A stretch of 64,000 nt of DNA from Variovorax boronicumulans (GTDB lineage: Bacteria; Pseudomonadota; Gammaproteobacteria; Burkholderiales; Burkholderiaceae_C). Shown piece after piece: positions 32,230 to 43,800 of this stretch. The stretch is from positions 248,001-312,000 of the forward strand of contig NZ_VEDO01000004.1 of the NCBI RefSeq assembly GCF_007677875.1, written 5' to 3'. How positions within the stretch are numbered: the stretch's first letter is position 1; every line of letters starts with the position of its first letter. The notes beneath the pieces were generated by a model. That model worked only from the letters and a program-made list of their open reading frames with translations. It had not been told where the DNA came from and ran no database searches. The position numbers were made by a program, and so were the translations under genes.

Positions 32230-35200
32230 TCAGCGCCGCAGGTCCAGTGTGAACGGGAACTCGCGGCTGCCCGGCACGTTGATCGTGGCGGGCGGCACGA
32301 CCATCGTGCCCGGCGTGTGGCCGATGCGGAAGAAGCGCGCCAGGCGTCGGCTCTCGGCCTCGTACGAGTTGACCGGGAAGGTGTCGTAGTTGCGGCCGCC
32401 CGGGTGCGCCACGTGGTACTGGCAGCCGCCCAGCGAGCGCTTCATCCAGGTGTCGACGATGTCGAACACCAGCGGCGTGTGCACGCCGATCGTGGGATGC
32501 AGGGCCGAGGGCGGGGCCCAGGCGCGGTAGCGGATGCCGGCCACGTACTCGCCCTTGGTGCCGGTGGGCTGCATGGCCAGCGCGCGGCCGTTGCAGGTGA
32601 CCACGTAGCGGCTCTCGTTGAGGCCGGTCACGCGCACCTCGATGCGCTCCAGCGAGGAATCGACGTAGCGCACGGTGCCGCCGATCGCGCCTTCCTCGCC
32701 CATCACGTGCCAGGGCTCGAGCGCATTGCGCAGCGTCAGTTCCATGCTGGCGTTCTGGAGCTGGCCGACCAACGGGAAGCGGAACTCGAAGTGCGGGGCG
32801 AACCAGGACGGATCGAACGCGAAGCCGGCTTCGCGCATCTCGCGGATCACGTCGTCGAAGTCCATCTTGACGAAGCTCGGCAGCAGGAAGCGGTCGTGCA
32901 GCTCGGTGCCCCAGCGCGTGGCTGGCGCCTGGTAGGGCGCATTCCAGAAGCGCGCAATCAGTGCGCGCAGCAGCAGTTGCTGCACGATGCTCATGCGCGC
33001 ATGCGGCGGCATCTCGAAGGCGCGCAGCTCCAGCAGGCCCAGGCGGCCGGTGCTGCTGTCGGGCGAGTACATCTTGTCGATGCAGAACTCGCTGCGGTGG
33101 GTGTTGCCGGTCACGTCGATGAGCACGTTGCGCAGCGTGCGGTCCACCAGCCAGGGCGGCATGTCCTGACCGTAGACCTCGCGGTTGCGGCGGATCTCGC
33201 GCAGCGCGATCTCCAGCTCGTAGAGCTGGTCGTTCCTGGCCTCGTCCACGCGCGGCGCCTGGCTGGTCGGGCCGATGAACATGCCCGAGAACAGATAGGA
33301 CAGCGAAGGGTGGTTGTGCCAGTACAGGATCAGGCTGGCCAGCAGCTCGGGCTTGCGCAGGAAGGGGCTGTCGGCCGGTGTGGCGCCGCCCAGCACGAAA
33401 TGGTTGCCGCCGCCGGTGCCGGTGTGGCGGCCGTCGGTCATGAACTTCTCGGCCGACAGACGCGTCTCGAACGCGGCCTGGTACAGGAACTCGGTGTGCT
33501 GCACCAGTTCGCCCCAGCTGTGGGCTGGGTGGATGTTGACCTCGATCACCCCCGGGTCGGGCGTGACCTGCAGCAGCTTCAGTCGCGCATCGCGCGGCGG
33601 CGGGTAGCCTTCCAGCACGATCTTGACGCCCAGTTCCTCGGCCGTGGCCTCGACCGCGGCCAGCAGGTCCAGGTAGTCCTCCAGCCGCGCCAGCGGCGGC
33701 ATGAACACGTAGAGGTGGCCGGACTTGGTGCCGATCTGCTCGGCCTTGGGCCCGTTGGCGCGGCGCGGATCGCGCGCCTCCACGCACAGCGCGGTGCGGG
33801 TGATCCAGTGGGCCGATTCGAAGCGGTTCGGGCTGCGCAGGAAGTCGGCAGGTTCGGCCTGCAGCGGGTCGGGCGTGGGCGCGTCGCCCAGGCGGCGGTC
33901 CTGCCAGCGGCGTGCGGATTCGCCGGGGTGGTCGGTCGCGCTCACGAAGCGGGTGGGGTCCTGCTGCGCAGACAGCGGGGCGCTGCTGCTCGTGCCGAGA
34001 CCGTGGCCGCCCGCTGCGCTGGCGGCGGCGTAGCGTGCGCGCAGGCCGTCGGCGGCCGGCAGCGCCGAGCGCGGCTCCATCGGGTCGCGTTCGTGGAAGT
34101 AGGGGTAGTCGCTCTTGCTGACCCAGGGCAGCGAATCGAGCGGCAGCCGGTAGCCCATGGGCGAGTCGCCGGGCACGAGGTACATGCGCTCGTCGCGGAA
34201 GAACCAGGGGCCGGTGGTCCAGCGGTTGCCGGCCAGGCTGGGGCCTTCGCCCACCTGCAGCGGCAGCACGTAGCCGATCACGGCGTCCAGTTTCTGGTCG
34301 AACACGCGGCGCAGGCGGGCGCGCTCGAGCTCGTCGTCCAGCCGCGTGTCGAAGGGGTCGACGTTGACGGGCAGGCGGCGCTCGCGCCACAGGTAGTAGA
34401 AGACGTCCTCGTAGCCGGCCTGCACGAAGGCGTCGGTCAGGTTCAGCTTGCTGGCCAGCAGCGCGGTGAAGCGGCGCGCGTCTTCGCTGGTGTAGTGGGC
34501 CGGATGGCGCTCGTCGGCGAACAGGGCCGGGTTGGACCAACTGGGCTGGCCGTCGGCGCGCCAGAAGATCGACAGCGCCCAGCGCGGCAGCTGCTCGCCT
34601 GGATACCACTTGCCCTGGCCGAAGTGCAGGAAGCCGCCCTGGCCGTATTCGGCGCGCAGCTTGTGCACGAGTTCGGTGGCATAGCCGCGCTTGGTCGGGC
34701 CCAGCGCGTCGGTGTTCCACTCGGCGGCGTCGCGGTCGCTGGTGGCCACGAAGGTCGGCTCGCCGCCCATGGTCAGGCGCACGTCGCCGGCGACGAGCTG
34801 GGCGTCGACCTGCTCGCCCAGGGCCAGCACCTCGGCCCATTGCTCCTCGGTGTAGGGCTTGGTCACGCGCGGCGATTCGAAGATGCGCGTGACGGCCATG
34901 TGGTGCTCGAATGTGACCTCGGCCTCGTCGACCAGGCCTTCGATGGGCGCGGCGCCCGAGGGCTGCGGCGTGCAGGCCAGCGGGATGTGGCCTTCGCCGG
35001 CCAGGAGGCCCGAGGTCGCGTCCAGGCCGATCCAGCCGGCGCCGGGCAGGTACACCTCGCACCAGGCGTGCAGGTCGGTGAAGTCGTGGTCGGTGCCGCT
35101 GGGGCCGTCCAGGGCCTTCACGTCGGGCGTGAGCTGGATCAGGTAGCCCGAGACGAAGCGCGCTGCCAGGCCGCAGCGGCGCAGCAGCTGCACCAGCAGC

Positions 35201-35754
35201 CAGCCCGAGTCGCGGCAGGAGCCGCTGGCCAGTTGCAGTGTTTCCTCGGGCGTCTGCACGCCGGGCTCCATGCGGATCAGGTAGCGGATGTCGCCGGCGA
35301 CCTGCTGGTTGAGCTTGACCAGGAAGTCGATGGTGCGCTGCCTGCTGCGGTCGATCTTGGCGAGGTACTGCGCCACCAGCGGGGTGATCGGCTCCACCGC
35401 GAGGTAGGGCGCGAGTTCCTCCTTGACCTCCGGGCTGTAGGCGAACGGGAAGTTCTCGGCCGCCGGCTCCAGGAAGAAGTCGAAGGGGTTGTAGACCGCC
35501 ATCTCGACGACGAGGTCCACCGTGACCTTAAATTCGGTCGTTTTTTCCGGAAAGACCAGGCGCGCCTGGTAGTTGGCGAACGGATCCTGCTGCCAATTGA
35601 CGAAGTGGTTGGCGGGCTCGACCTTGAGCGAGTACGAAATGATGTTGCTGCGGCAATGTGGCGCAGGCCGCAAGCGGATGACCTGAGGCCCCAGTTGCAC
35701 GGGGCGGTCATAGCGGTAGTGGGAAATGTGGTTCAGCGCTGCGTGTGTGGACAT
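32230..35754 (-). CDS. Transglutaminase-DUF2126 protein
   Basis: A 1174-aa protein: N-terminal transglutaminase-like region (about 1-290; Cys in [11 protein letters not shown], His in DLHAWCEVY, Asp in LDATSGL) followed by a DUF2126 domain filling the rest ([49 protein letters not shown]). DUF2126 has no assigned mechanism, but this gene reliably travels with ATP-grasp/alpha-E fusions. The start at 35754 ([16 protein letters not shown]) matches family N-termini; the frame is open far upstream but that is shadow of comEC. First gene of a leftward operon. Confidence 0.92.
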   Translation of the reverse strand: MSTHAALNHISHYRYDRPVQLGPQVIRLRPAPHCRSNIISYSLKVEPANHFVNWQQDPFANYQARLVFPEKTTEFKVTVDLVVEMAVYNPFDFFLEPAAENFPFAYSPEVKEELAPYLAVEPITPLVAQYLAKIDRSRQRTIDFLVKLNQQVAGDIRYLIRMEPGVQTPEETLQLASGSCRDSGWLLVQLLRRCGLAARFVSGYLIQLTPDVKALDGPSGTDHDFTDLHAWCEVYLPGAGWIGLDATSGLLAGEGHIPLACTPQPSGAAPIEGLVDEAEVTFEHHMAVTRIFESPRVTKPYTEEQWAEVLALGEQVDAQLVAGDVRLTMGGEPTFVATSDRDAAEWNTDALGPTKRGYATELVHKLRAEYGQGGFLHFGQGKWYPGEQLPRWALSIFWRADGQPSWSNPALFADERHPAHYTSEDARRFTALLASKLNLTDAFVQAGYEDVFYYLWRERRLPVNVDPFDTRLDDELERARLRRVFDQKLDAVIGYVLPLQVGEGPSLAGNRWTTGPWFFRDERMYLVPGDSPMGYRLPLDSLPWVSKSDYPYFHERDPMEPRSALPAADGLRARYAAASAAGGHGLGTSSSAPLSAQQDPTRFVSATDHPGESARRWQDRRLGDAPTPDPLQAEPADFLRSPNRFESAHWITRTALCVEARDPRRANGPKAEQIGTKSGHLYVFMPPLARLEDYLDLLAAVEATAEELGVKIVLEGYPPPRDARLKLLQVTPDPGVIEVNIHPAHSWGELVQHTEFLYQAAFETRLSAEKFMTDGRHTGTGGGNHFVLGGATPADSPFLRKPELLASLILYWHNHPSLSYLFSGMFIGPTSQAPRVDEARNDQLYELEIALREIRRNREVYGQDMPPWLVDRTLRNVLIDVTGNTHRSEFCIDKMYSPDSSTGRLGLLELRAFEMPPHARMSIVQQLLLRALIARFWNAPYQAPATRWGTELHDRFLLPSFVKMDFDDVIREMREAGFAFDPSWFAPHFEFRFPLVGQLQNASMELTLRNALEPWHVMGEEGAIGGTVRYVDSSLERIEVRVTGLNESRYVVTCNGRALAMQPTGTKGEYVAGIRYRAWAPPSALHPTIGVHTPLVFDIVDTWMKRSLGGCQYHVAHPGGRNYDTFPVNSYEAESRRLARFFRIGHTPGTMVVPPATINVPGSREFPFTLDLRR

Positions 35755-35810
35755 CTGCGTCTCTTGCTCTGGGTGTAACAACCATGGCCCTCGCCACCGG
35801 TGCCGGATAC

Positions 35811-35840
35811 TAGCAAGAGGCGAGCTAGCAAGAGGCGAGC
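35811..35840. repeat. 15-bp perfect tandem direct repeat
   Basis: TAGCAAGAGGCGAGC is present twice head to tail (35811-35825, 35826-35840) in the 120-base divergent gap between the DUF2126 gene and comEC. It may be a slippage duplication or a regulator site; it also lies 34 bases before the comEC ATG. Confidence 0.9.
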
Positions 35841-35874
35841 CAGTGGCCTGGGGCTGGCAGTGTAGTGAGGGGGT

Positions 35875-38263
35875 ATGACCGAAGAGGCGGTGGAGGCGTC
35901 GAGGACAGGACCTTGGCTGAGCTGCTGCATCGGCTTCGTGCTCGGCACGGCGACGCAGCTGCAACAGCCGGCGCTCTGGGCGGTCTGGCCTTACGCCAGC
36001 CTTGGCCTGCTCGGGTGCGCGCTGGCCTGGTTCGGCTGGCGCCATCGGCGGCCGGCCGCGCGGCTGCTGGCCGCGCTGGGCGTGGCGGCCTTGGCCTTCG
36101 GCTCGGTGGGCCTGCGGGCGCTCGCCTTCGAGGCGCGGGCCCTGGCGCCTGCGCTCGAAGGGCGCGACCTCGTGCTGACGGGGCGTGTGGCGGCCATGCC
36201 GCAGCCCGGCGAGCTGGCCGTGCGCCTGCTGCTGGACGTTGCAGGCCGCGCAGCTGGACGGTGCGCCCGTGCGCGTCCCACCGCGCGTGGAGCTCTCGTG
36301 GTACCGCGGCAGGCTGGACGGCGTGCCGCAGCAGACCCCGGAGCTGCTGGCCGGCGACCTCTGGTCGCTGCAGGCACGCTTGCGCGCGCCGCATGGCCAG
36401 CGCAACCCGCATGGCTTCGACTACGAGCTCTGGCAGTGGGAGCGTGGCGTGCAGGCCACGGGCTACGTGCGCGCCGGGCCGAAGGACATCGCGCCACGGT
36501 TGCTCGAACGCGGCTGGCGGCACCCCGTGGAGCGCGCGCGCCAGGCCGTTCGCGGCGCCATCTTCGCGCGCATCGCCGAGCCGGCGCGCGCCGGGGTGGT
36601 GGCCGCGCTGGCCATGGGCGACCAGGGTGCGGTGGAGCGGGCCGACTGGGACCTGTTCCGCGCCACGGGCGTGAGCCATCTGCTGAGCGTGTCGGGCCTG
36701 CACGTGACCATGTTCGCCTGGCTCGCGACCGCGCTGGTCGGCTGGGGCTGGCGGCGGCTGGACCGGCTGGGCTGGTCGGCCAGCCTGTGGTGTCCGGCAC
36801 CGCACGCGGGCCTGGTGGGCGGCGTGGCGTTGGCCGCGGCCTATGCCATGTTCAGCGGCTGGGGTGTGCCGGCGCAGCGCACGCTGGTGATGCTGGCCGT
36901 GGTCGCGCTGCTGCGCCTGGCGGGCCGCCAATGGCCCTGGCCGCTGGTCTGGGCCGTGGCCGGCCTCTCGGTGCTGGCGCTCGATCCCTGGGCGCTGTTG
37001 CAGGCCGGCTTCTGGCTCAGCTTCGTCGCGGTCGGCGTGCTGTTCGCCAGCGATGCGGGGCCGCTGGCGCTGGGCGCCCGGGCGCGCGTGCTGCGGCTGC
37101 TGCGCGAGCAGGCCATCGTCACGGTGGCGCTGGCGCCGCTGTCGCTGATGCTGTTCCAGCAGGTCTCGCTCGTGGGCCTGGTCGCCAACCTGCTGGCCAT
37201 TCCCTGGGTCACGCTGCTGCTCACGCCGTTGGCGCTGCTGGGCGTGGTCTGCGCACCGCTGTGGGACCTGGCGGCTGCGGCCACCAGTGCGATGCTGGCC
37301 GTGCTGGCCTGGCTTGCGCAATGGCCGCTGGCCAGCCTCACGCATGCGGCGGTGCCGTGGTCCCTGGGCGCTGCGGCCTTGCTCGGTGCCGTGCTGCTGG
37401 TGCTGCGGCTGCCGCTGGGCGTGCGCATGCTGGGCCTGCCGCTGGTGCTGCCGGCCCTGTTCTGGCAGCCGGTGCGGCCGGCGCCGGGCCAGTTCGACCT
37501 GCTGGCCGCCGACATCGGGCAGGGCAACGCCGTGCTGCTGCGCACGGCCCGGCACAGCCTGCTGTACGACACCGGCCCGCGCCATGGGCAGGACAGCGAT
37601 GCCGGCCACCGCGTGCTGGTGCCGCTGCTGCGAGCGCTCGGCGAGCGGCTCGACACCGTGGTCGTGAGCCATGCCGACAGCGACCACAGCGGCGGTGCCG
37701 CGACCGTGCTCGCGGCCCAGCCGCAGGCCGCGCTGCGCGCCTCCCTGCCCGACGGCCATGCGCTGGCGATGCGCCACGCCATGACGCCTTGCGTTGCCGG
37801 CCAGCAGTGGGACTGGGACGGCGTGCGCTTCGAGGTGCTGCATCCGCCGGCGGGCGCGCCGCGCGATGCCAAACCCAACACGGTCAGTTGCGTGCTGCGC
37901 GTGGCGGCGCAGGGCCGTGCGGTGCTGCTGGCCGGCGACATCGAGCAGGCGCAGGAGCAGTGGCTGGTGGCCAGTGGCGCGTCGCTGCAGGCCGACCTGC
38001 TGCTCGTGCCGCACCATGGCAGCAAGACCTCGTCGAGCACCGCGTTGCTGCGCGTGGTGGTGCCGCGCTTCGCTTTGGTGCAGGCGGGTTACCGCAACCG
38101 TTTCGGCCATCCGGCGCCCGAGGTCGTGCAACGTTTGCAGGCGCATGGCGCCAGCGTCGTGGCCTCACCGGCCTGCGGTGCGGCACAGTGGCGCAGCGAC
38201 GAGCCCGAGCGCATCGATTGCGCGCGGGCGCAGCACCCCCGCTACTGGCGCCACCGGCTTTGA
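35875..38263 (+). pseudogene. comEC: comEC, DNA uptake channel, split by a +1-type frameshift
   Basis: The N-terminal part reads from ATG 35875 to about 36238 (membrane helices, then LTGRVAAMPQPGELAVRLLLD). The protein then continues only in the +1 frame from about 36240 to 38263 with a typical ComEC body: LDGAPVRVPPRVELSWY, the competence core LLSVSGLHVTMF, about ten helices, and a C-terminal MBL domain (SHADSDHSGGA; PHHGSKTSSS). Removing one T from the GTT at 36238-36240 restores D-V-Q-A-A-Q-L-D-G and a 795-aa protein. ComEC imports single-stranded DNA during transformation. Either a genuine pseudogene or a sequencing error. Confidence 0.85.
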
Positions 38264-38345
38264 GGGATTTTTATTTTGCAGGCCACAGTGGTCGCCATCC
38301 GTGTCTGGCTTGCAACTTGCTATTCTCCGTACAGGAGATGGGTCC

Positions 38346-39863
38346 ATGCTGAAATTTGACGAGATGTATACCAAGCTCCCCTACGAGTTCTTCTCGAAGG
38401 GTGAACAGATCCGGGATCACTACAAGATCTACGACGCCTGGCTGGCGCGCCAACCCGGCGACATGATGGCCAAGCGCCGGGCGGAGGCCGAGATGATCTT
38501 CCGGCGTGTCGGCATCACTTTCGCGGTGTACGGCGCCAAGGACGAAGACGGCTCGGGTACCGAGCGCCTGATCCCGTTCGACCTGATCCCGCGCATCATC
38601 CCGGCGGCCGAATGGGCGGCGATGGAAAAGGGCCTGGCGCAGCGCGTGACGGCGCTGAACCGCTTCATCCACGACGTCTACCACGACCAGGAAATCATCA
38701 AGGCCGGCCTGATCCCCAAGGAGCAGATCGCGGGCAACGCGCAATTCCGCCCCGAGATGGTCGGCGTGGACGTGCCCAACAACGTCTACTCGCACATCGC
38801 TGGCGTGGACATCGTGCGTGCGCCCGATGCCCAGGGCAAGGGCGAGTACTACGTGCTCGAGGACAACCTGCGCGTACCCAGCGGGGTCAGCTACATGCTG
38901 GAGAACCGCAAGATGATGATGCGGCTGTTCCCCGACCTGTTCAGCCTGCACCATGTGGCACCGAACGCCCACTACCCGGACCTGCTGCTGGAGACGCTGC
39001 GTGCCTCCGCGCCGCCGGCAACCGCCGAGCCCACCGTGGTGGTGCTGACCCCCGGCATGTACAACAGCGCCTATTTCGAGCATGCCTTCCTGGCCCAGCA
39101 GATGGGCGTGGAGCTGGTCGAGGGCCAGGACCTCCTGGTCAAGGACAACTTCGTCTACATGCGCACCACGCGCGGCCCCAAGCGGGTGGACGTGATCTAC
39201 CGCCGCGTGGACGACGACTTCCTCGATCCCCAGGTGTTCCGCCCGACCTCCACGCTGGGCTGCGCAGGGCTCATGGAGGCCTACAAGGCCGGCAACGTGG
39301 TCATCTGCAACGCCGTGGGCACGGGCGTGGCCGACGACAAGTCGATTTATCCCTACGTGCCCAAGATGGTCGAGTTCTACCTGGGCGAAAAGCCCATCCT
39401 GAACAACGTGCCGACCTACATGTGCCGCCAGGCCGACGACCTGAAGTACGTGCTCGACAACCTCAAAGACCTGGTCGTCAAGGAGGTGCACGGCGCCGGC
39501 GGCTACGGCATGCTGGTCGGCCCGGCCGCCACCCAGGCCGAGATCGCCGACTTCCGCAGGGCGGTGGAGGCCAACCCCAGCGGCTACATCGCCCAGCCCA
39601 CGCTGAGCCTGTCGAGCTGCCCGACCTTCGTGGAGTCCGGCATTGCGCCACGCCACATCGACCTGCGGCCTTTCGTGCTGTCGGGCAAGGAGGTGCAGAT
39701 CGTGCCGGGCGGTCTCACGCGCGTGGCGCTCAAGGAGGGTTCGCTCGTCGTCAACTCCTCGCAGGGCGGCGGCACCAAGGACACCTGGATCCTGGAAGAC
39801 GAGAACATTCCGTTCGCCAACTCGGCGCCCAGCCAACAACAAGCACAGACCTCGGGGGAATGA
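38346..39863 (+). CDS. Circularly permuted ATP-grasp protein (stand-alone)
   Basis: A 505-aa protein of the COG2308-type ATP-grasp family, the split counterpart of the fusion at 29535. Matches: RFIHDVYHDQEIIKAGLIP, LEDNLRVPSGVSYMLENR, LTPGMYNSAYFEHAFLAQQM, VIYRRVDDDFLDP, VVKEVHGAGGYGML and QPTLSLSSCPTF. Expected to activate a carboxylate with ATP and ligate an amine, product unknown. ATG at 38346 with GGAGATGGG upstream. The alpha-E gene follows four bases after the stop. Confidence 0.92.
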   Translation: MLKFDEMYTKLPYEFFSKGEQIRDHYKIYDAWLARQPGDMMAKRRAEAEMIFRRVGITFAVYGAKDEDGSGTERLIPFDLIPRIIPAAEWAAMEKGLAQRVTALNRFIHDVYHDQEIIKAGLIPKEQIAGNAQFRPEMVGVDVPNNVYSHIAGVDIVRAPDAQGKGEYYVLEDNLRVPSGVSYMLENRKMMMRLFPDLFSLHHVAPNAHYPDLLLETLRASAPPATAEPTVVVLTPGMYNSAYFEHAFLAQQMGVELVEGQDLLVKDNFVYMRTTRGPKRVDVIYRRVDDDFLDPQVFRPTSTLGCAGLMEAYKAGNVVICNAVGTGVADDKSIYPYVPKMVEFYLGEKPILNNVPTYMCRQADDLKYVLDNLKDLVVKEVHGAGGYGMLVGPAATQAEIADFRRAVEANPSGYIAQPTLSLSSCPTFVESGIAPRHIDLRPFVLSGKEVQIVPGGLTRVALKEGSLVVNSSQGGGTKDTWILEDENIPFANSAPSQQQAQTSGE

Positions 39864-39867
39864 TCCA

Positions 39868-40827
39868 ATGCTGAGCCGCACCGCCGACCATCTCTTCTGG
39901 ATGTCGCGCTACACCGAGCGCGCCGAAAACACCGCCCGCATGCTGGACGTGAACTACCAGTCCTCGCTGCTGCCGCAGTCCGCTGCCGTGGCCCAGCTGG
40001 GCTGGCAGGGCCTGCTGTCGATCAGCGAACTCGGCGGGCTGTACAGCAGCAAGCACGACAAGATCAGTTCGCGCGACGTGATGGAGTTCATGGTCAAGGA
40101 CGAGAGCAACCCCTCGTCCATCGTGTCCTGCCTGCGCGCCGCGCGCGAGAACGCGCGGGCCGTGCGCGGCAGCCTCACCACCGAGGTCTGGGAGACGGCC
40201 AACACCACCTGGCTGGACCTCAACCGCATGCTCAAGTCGGGCGAGTTCGAGGCCGACCCGGGCCAGTTCTTCGAGTGGGTCAAGTTCCGCTCGCACCTGT
40301 CGCGCGGCGTCACGCTCGGCACCATGCTGCAGGACGAGGCCTTCTACTTCCTGCGCCTCGGAACCTTCCTCGAACGCGCCGACAACACGGCGCGCCTGGT
40401 GGACGTGAAGTTCCATGCGGTGGAGAGCGACTTCTACGGTGCCGCCAGCGAGAAGGACCAGGAGTACGACTTTTACCACTGGAGCGCGATCCTGCGATCG
40501 GTCTCGGCCTTCGAGGTCTACCGCAAGGTCTACCGCGACGTGATCAAGCCCGAGCGCGTGGCCGAGCTGCTGATCCTGCGCGCGGACATGCCGCGCTCGC
40601 TGCACGCCAGTCTCAACGAGGTGCTGGCGAACCTGGAGATGGTGGTCGGCGACCCGGCCAGCGAGACGCTGCGGCGCGCCGGCAAGCTGCGCGCCGAGCT
40701 CAAGTTCGGCCGCATCGACGAGATCCTCGCGACCGGCCTGCACGCCTTCCTCACGCAGTTCCTGGACCGTGTGAACGAGCTGGGCAGCCAGATCAGCCGG
40801 GAGTTCCTCGTCCCCGTCCATGTCTGA
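39868..40827 (+). CDS. Alpha-E domain protein (stand-alone)
   Basis: A 319-aa all-helical protein of the alpha-E family (COG2307 type) beginning LSRTADHLFWMSRYTERAENTARML, closely similar to the alpha-E half of the fusion upstream. Function unknown; it is nearly always next to an ATP-grasp partner. A GGGGGAA ribosome site sits in the preceding gene's end. Unlike many such operons, no transglutaminase follows; a PAS-GGDEF-EAL gene comes next after 57 bases. Confidence 0.9.
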   Translation: MLSRTADHLFWMSRYTERAENTARMLDVNYQSSLLPQSAAVAQLGWQGLLSISELGGLYSSKHDKISSRDVMEFMVKDESNPSSIVSCLRAARENARAVRGSLTTEVWETANTTWLDLNRMLKSGEFEADPGQFFEWVKFRSHLSRGVTLGTMLQDEAFYFLRLGTFLERADNTARLVDVKFHAVESDFYGAASEKDQEYDFYHWSAILRSVSAFEVYRKVYRDVIKPERVAELLILRADMPRSLHASLNEVLANLEMVVGDPASETLRRAGKLRAELKFGRIDEILATGLHAFLTQFLDRVNELGSQISREFLVPVHV

Positions 40828-40884
40828 GGGGCCGCTGCCTCAGCCCGTGCCGCCGCATTCCACGGTGCGCGCGCCGCGGCCCCG

Positions 40885-43800
40885 ATGAACCCGCTGCGCG
40901 GGTTCACGCGCTGGCTGGGGCGCTTGAGCGTCGGGCGCAAGCTCACGTTGATCTATCTTCTGGATCTGTCGGCCGTCATCTACGTCTGCGGCATCCTGAT
41001 CCACGAGAAGTTCCAGTCGATCGACTTCACGCGCAAGGAGATCGTCGGCATCGAGTACAGCGTCGTCGTGCGCGACCTGCTGCTCGCCCCGTTCGAAGCC
41101 GCGGCGCCGACGCCGCCGCAGCGTGCGCAGGTGCACGCGCAGCTGGCACGCCAGCGCGCTGCGCACGACGAGGTGCTCAAGACAGGCGCGGCCGCCGATG
41201 CGTTCGAAGCCGCGCTCGCGCGGGTGGACGAGGGGCCGGACAGTGCCGAGGCCACCCGGCTCCTGCTGCGCAACGCGCGCGAACTGCTGACCACGGTGGG
41301 CAACCAGTCCAACCTGATCCTCGATCCGGATCTGGACAGCTACTACGCGATGTCGCTCGTGGTGCTGCGCTTTCCCGAATTGCTGGAGGTGCTGCACGAC
41401 ACCGTGCGCACGCTGCCCAGCGAGCGGGCCGTGGCGGCGGGCTCGGTCGACCGGCGCACCGAGCTGCTGATCCTGGCCGGGCGGCTTGATGCCGTCGCGC
41501 TGGGCATCCGCTCCGATTACACCCAGGCCTTCGCCGCCGGCACGGCGGTGCAGCGCGAGGCGCTGGGCCAGAGCCGCCAGGCGCTGCTGGGCACGCTGCA
41601 GTCGCTGCTGACCTCGGTGCAGCGCCTGGCCGACAGCCACATCGTGCAGTCCGACCTGGCGCTGCTGCGCGCAGAGCATGCGGCTACGCTGGCGGCGCTC
41701 GGTGGGGCCTGGTCGATCACGGCGCAGGACCTGGAACGGCTGCTGCGCGAGCGCGTGGACCTGTTGTTCAGCCGCATGTGGCTGCACCTGGGCACGGCGC
41801 TGCTGCTGCTGGGCTGCATCCTGAGCCTGGTCTACGCGGTGGCGCAGCAGATCGCCCAGCCGCTGCGCCGCCTCGCCGGTGTGGCCGATGCGGTGCGCCG
41901 CACGGGCGACCACGCGCTGCGGGCCCATTGGCACAGCCGTGACGAAATCGGCCAGCTCGTCACCGCCTTCAACCAGATGCTGACGGACCTGGACGCGCAG
42001 CGCCTCGTGCAGCAGGACGCGGCCGCCAGCGCCCGTGCCGCCCAGGCCCAGCAGATGCTGGTCGAGGCCATTCCGATCGCGCTCGTCGTGACCTCGGTGC
42101 CGCACCACGACGTGCTGCATGCCAACGCGGCGGCCCAGCCGTGGCTGGGCGGCCGCAGCACCGATCCCTGGCGCAGCGGCCTGGAGCCTGGCGTGCGCCA
42201 GCGCTTTTTCCAGCACCTGGCCGACCGCGGCGTGGTCGACGAGTTCGAGGTGCGCTGGCTGGGCGGCGAGGAGCCCTCCTGGGCCGTGCTGTCGGCGCGC
42301 CGGCTGCAGTTCCGCGGGCGCGACGCGGTGGTGACGGCCTTCACGCCGATCAACGTGATCAAGCTCATGGAGCGCCGGCTCGAGCTGTGGGCCAAGGTCT
42401 TTGAGGCGTCCTCCGAAGGCATCGTCATCATGGACGCGCAGCTGCGCATTCTGTCGGCCAACCGGGCCTTCTGCCGCAGCACCTCGTACGACTTCTACGA
42501 GGTGATCGGCGAGCAGCTGTCCATGCTGCTGACCGCGCAGGGCGGCGACCCGCTGAACGAGCGCATCGCACGCACTGCGCAGGAGCGCGATGCCTGGCAG
42601 GGCGAGGTGCAGTTCCGCAAGCGATCGGGTGAGAGCTATCCGGCCTGGCTCATGATCTCCGCCGTACGCGACGCCACCCGCAGCGGTGAGGTCACACAGT
42701 ACATCGGCATCGCCGTGGACATCAGCGACCGCAAGCGCACCGAGGCGCGCGTGCAGTTCCTGGCCCACCACGACGTGCTGACCGAGCTGCCCAACCGCTC
42801 GCTGTGCGTCGAGCGCCTGGGCGAGGCCATCGCCCATGCCGACGCCAGCGGCGAACAGGTTGCCGTTCTGTTCATCGACCTGGACCGCTTCAAGACGGTC
42901 AACGACACGCTGGGCCACCACATCGGCGACGGCGTGCTCCGCTCGGTCGCGCAGCGGCTCAGCCAGGCCGTGCGCACCGGCGACACGGTGAGCCGGCTGG
43001 GCGGCGACGAGTACGTGGTCATCATGCGCAACGTCAGCTCGGTCGATGAGGTCCGCCAGGCGGTGGAGCGCCGGCTGATTCCGCTGATCCGCCAGCCCCA
43101 CCACGTCGAGGGGCATGCGCTGCACGTCTCGTGCAGCGTGGGCGTGGCGCTCTATCCGCAGGACGGCAGCGACCTCGACGCGCTCATGCGCCGCGCCGAC
43201 GCGGCCATGTACGAAGCCAAGGGCGCCGGCCGCGATGCGGCGCGCTTCTACGAGCCCGCCATCGAGCAGCTGGTGCAGCAGCGGCTGGTGCTGGAGCAGC
43301 AGTTGCGCCATGCGCTGCAAGCCGACGAGTTGAGCTTGCACTACCAGCCGCGCGTGCGCGCCGATGGCCACGGCGTGGTCGGCGTGGAGGCGCTGCTGCG
43401 CTGGCACAACGCGGTGCTGGGCGAGGTGCCGCCAGCGGCCTTCATTCCGGTGGCAGAGGAAACCGGCCTGATCCGGCCGATCGGCGCGTGGGTCATCGGG
43501 CAAGCGTGCGCCCAGCTTGCGGCCTGGGCCCGCCAGGGCCTGACGGGCTTCGGGGTGTCCGTGAACCTGTCGTCGGTGCAGTTGTCCGAGCCCAGCCTCG
43601 TCGAGCACGTGCGCAATTGCATCGCGTCCAGCGGCATCGCGGCGCAGGCGCTGGAGATCGAGATCACCGAATCGCTGCTGATGGACAACGCACCGCAGGC
43701 CGACCAGCAACTCGCGGCACTCAAGGGGCTCGGCGTGGGCCTGGCCATCGACGACTTCGGCACGGGCTATTCGAGCCTGGCTTACCTCAAGCGCTTCTCG

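Noticed and set aside
32167-35778. 1203-aa plus-strand ORF
   Set aside because: It is antisense to the DUF2126 protein, with His/Gln/Val/Arg-rich, low-complexity composition typical of a GC-rich shadow frame.
36230-36250. Programmed ribosomal frameshift in comEC
   Set aside because: No slippery heptamer, no slow codon context and no obvious stimulatory stem; an indel is simpler.
38264-38345. Promoter in the gap before the stand-alone ATP-grasp gene
   Set aside because: TATTCT at 38321 resembles a -10 box, but no -35 is at a suitable distance, so it is not called.
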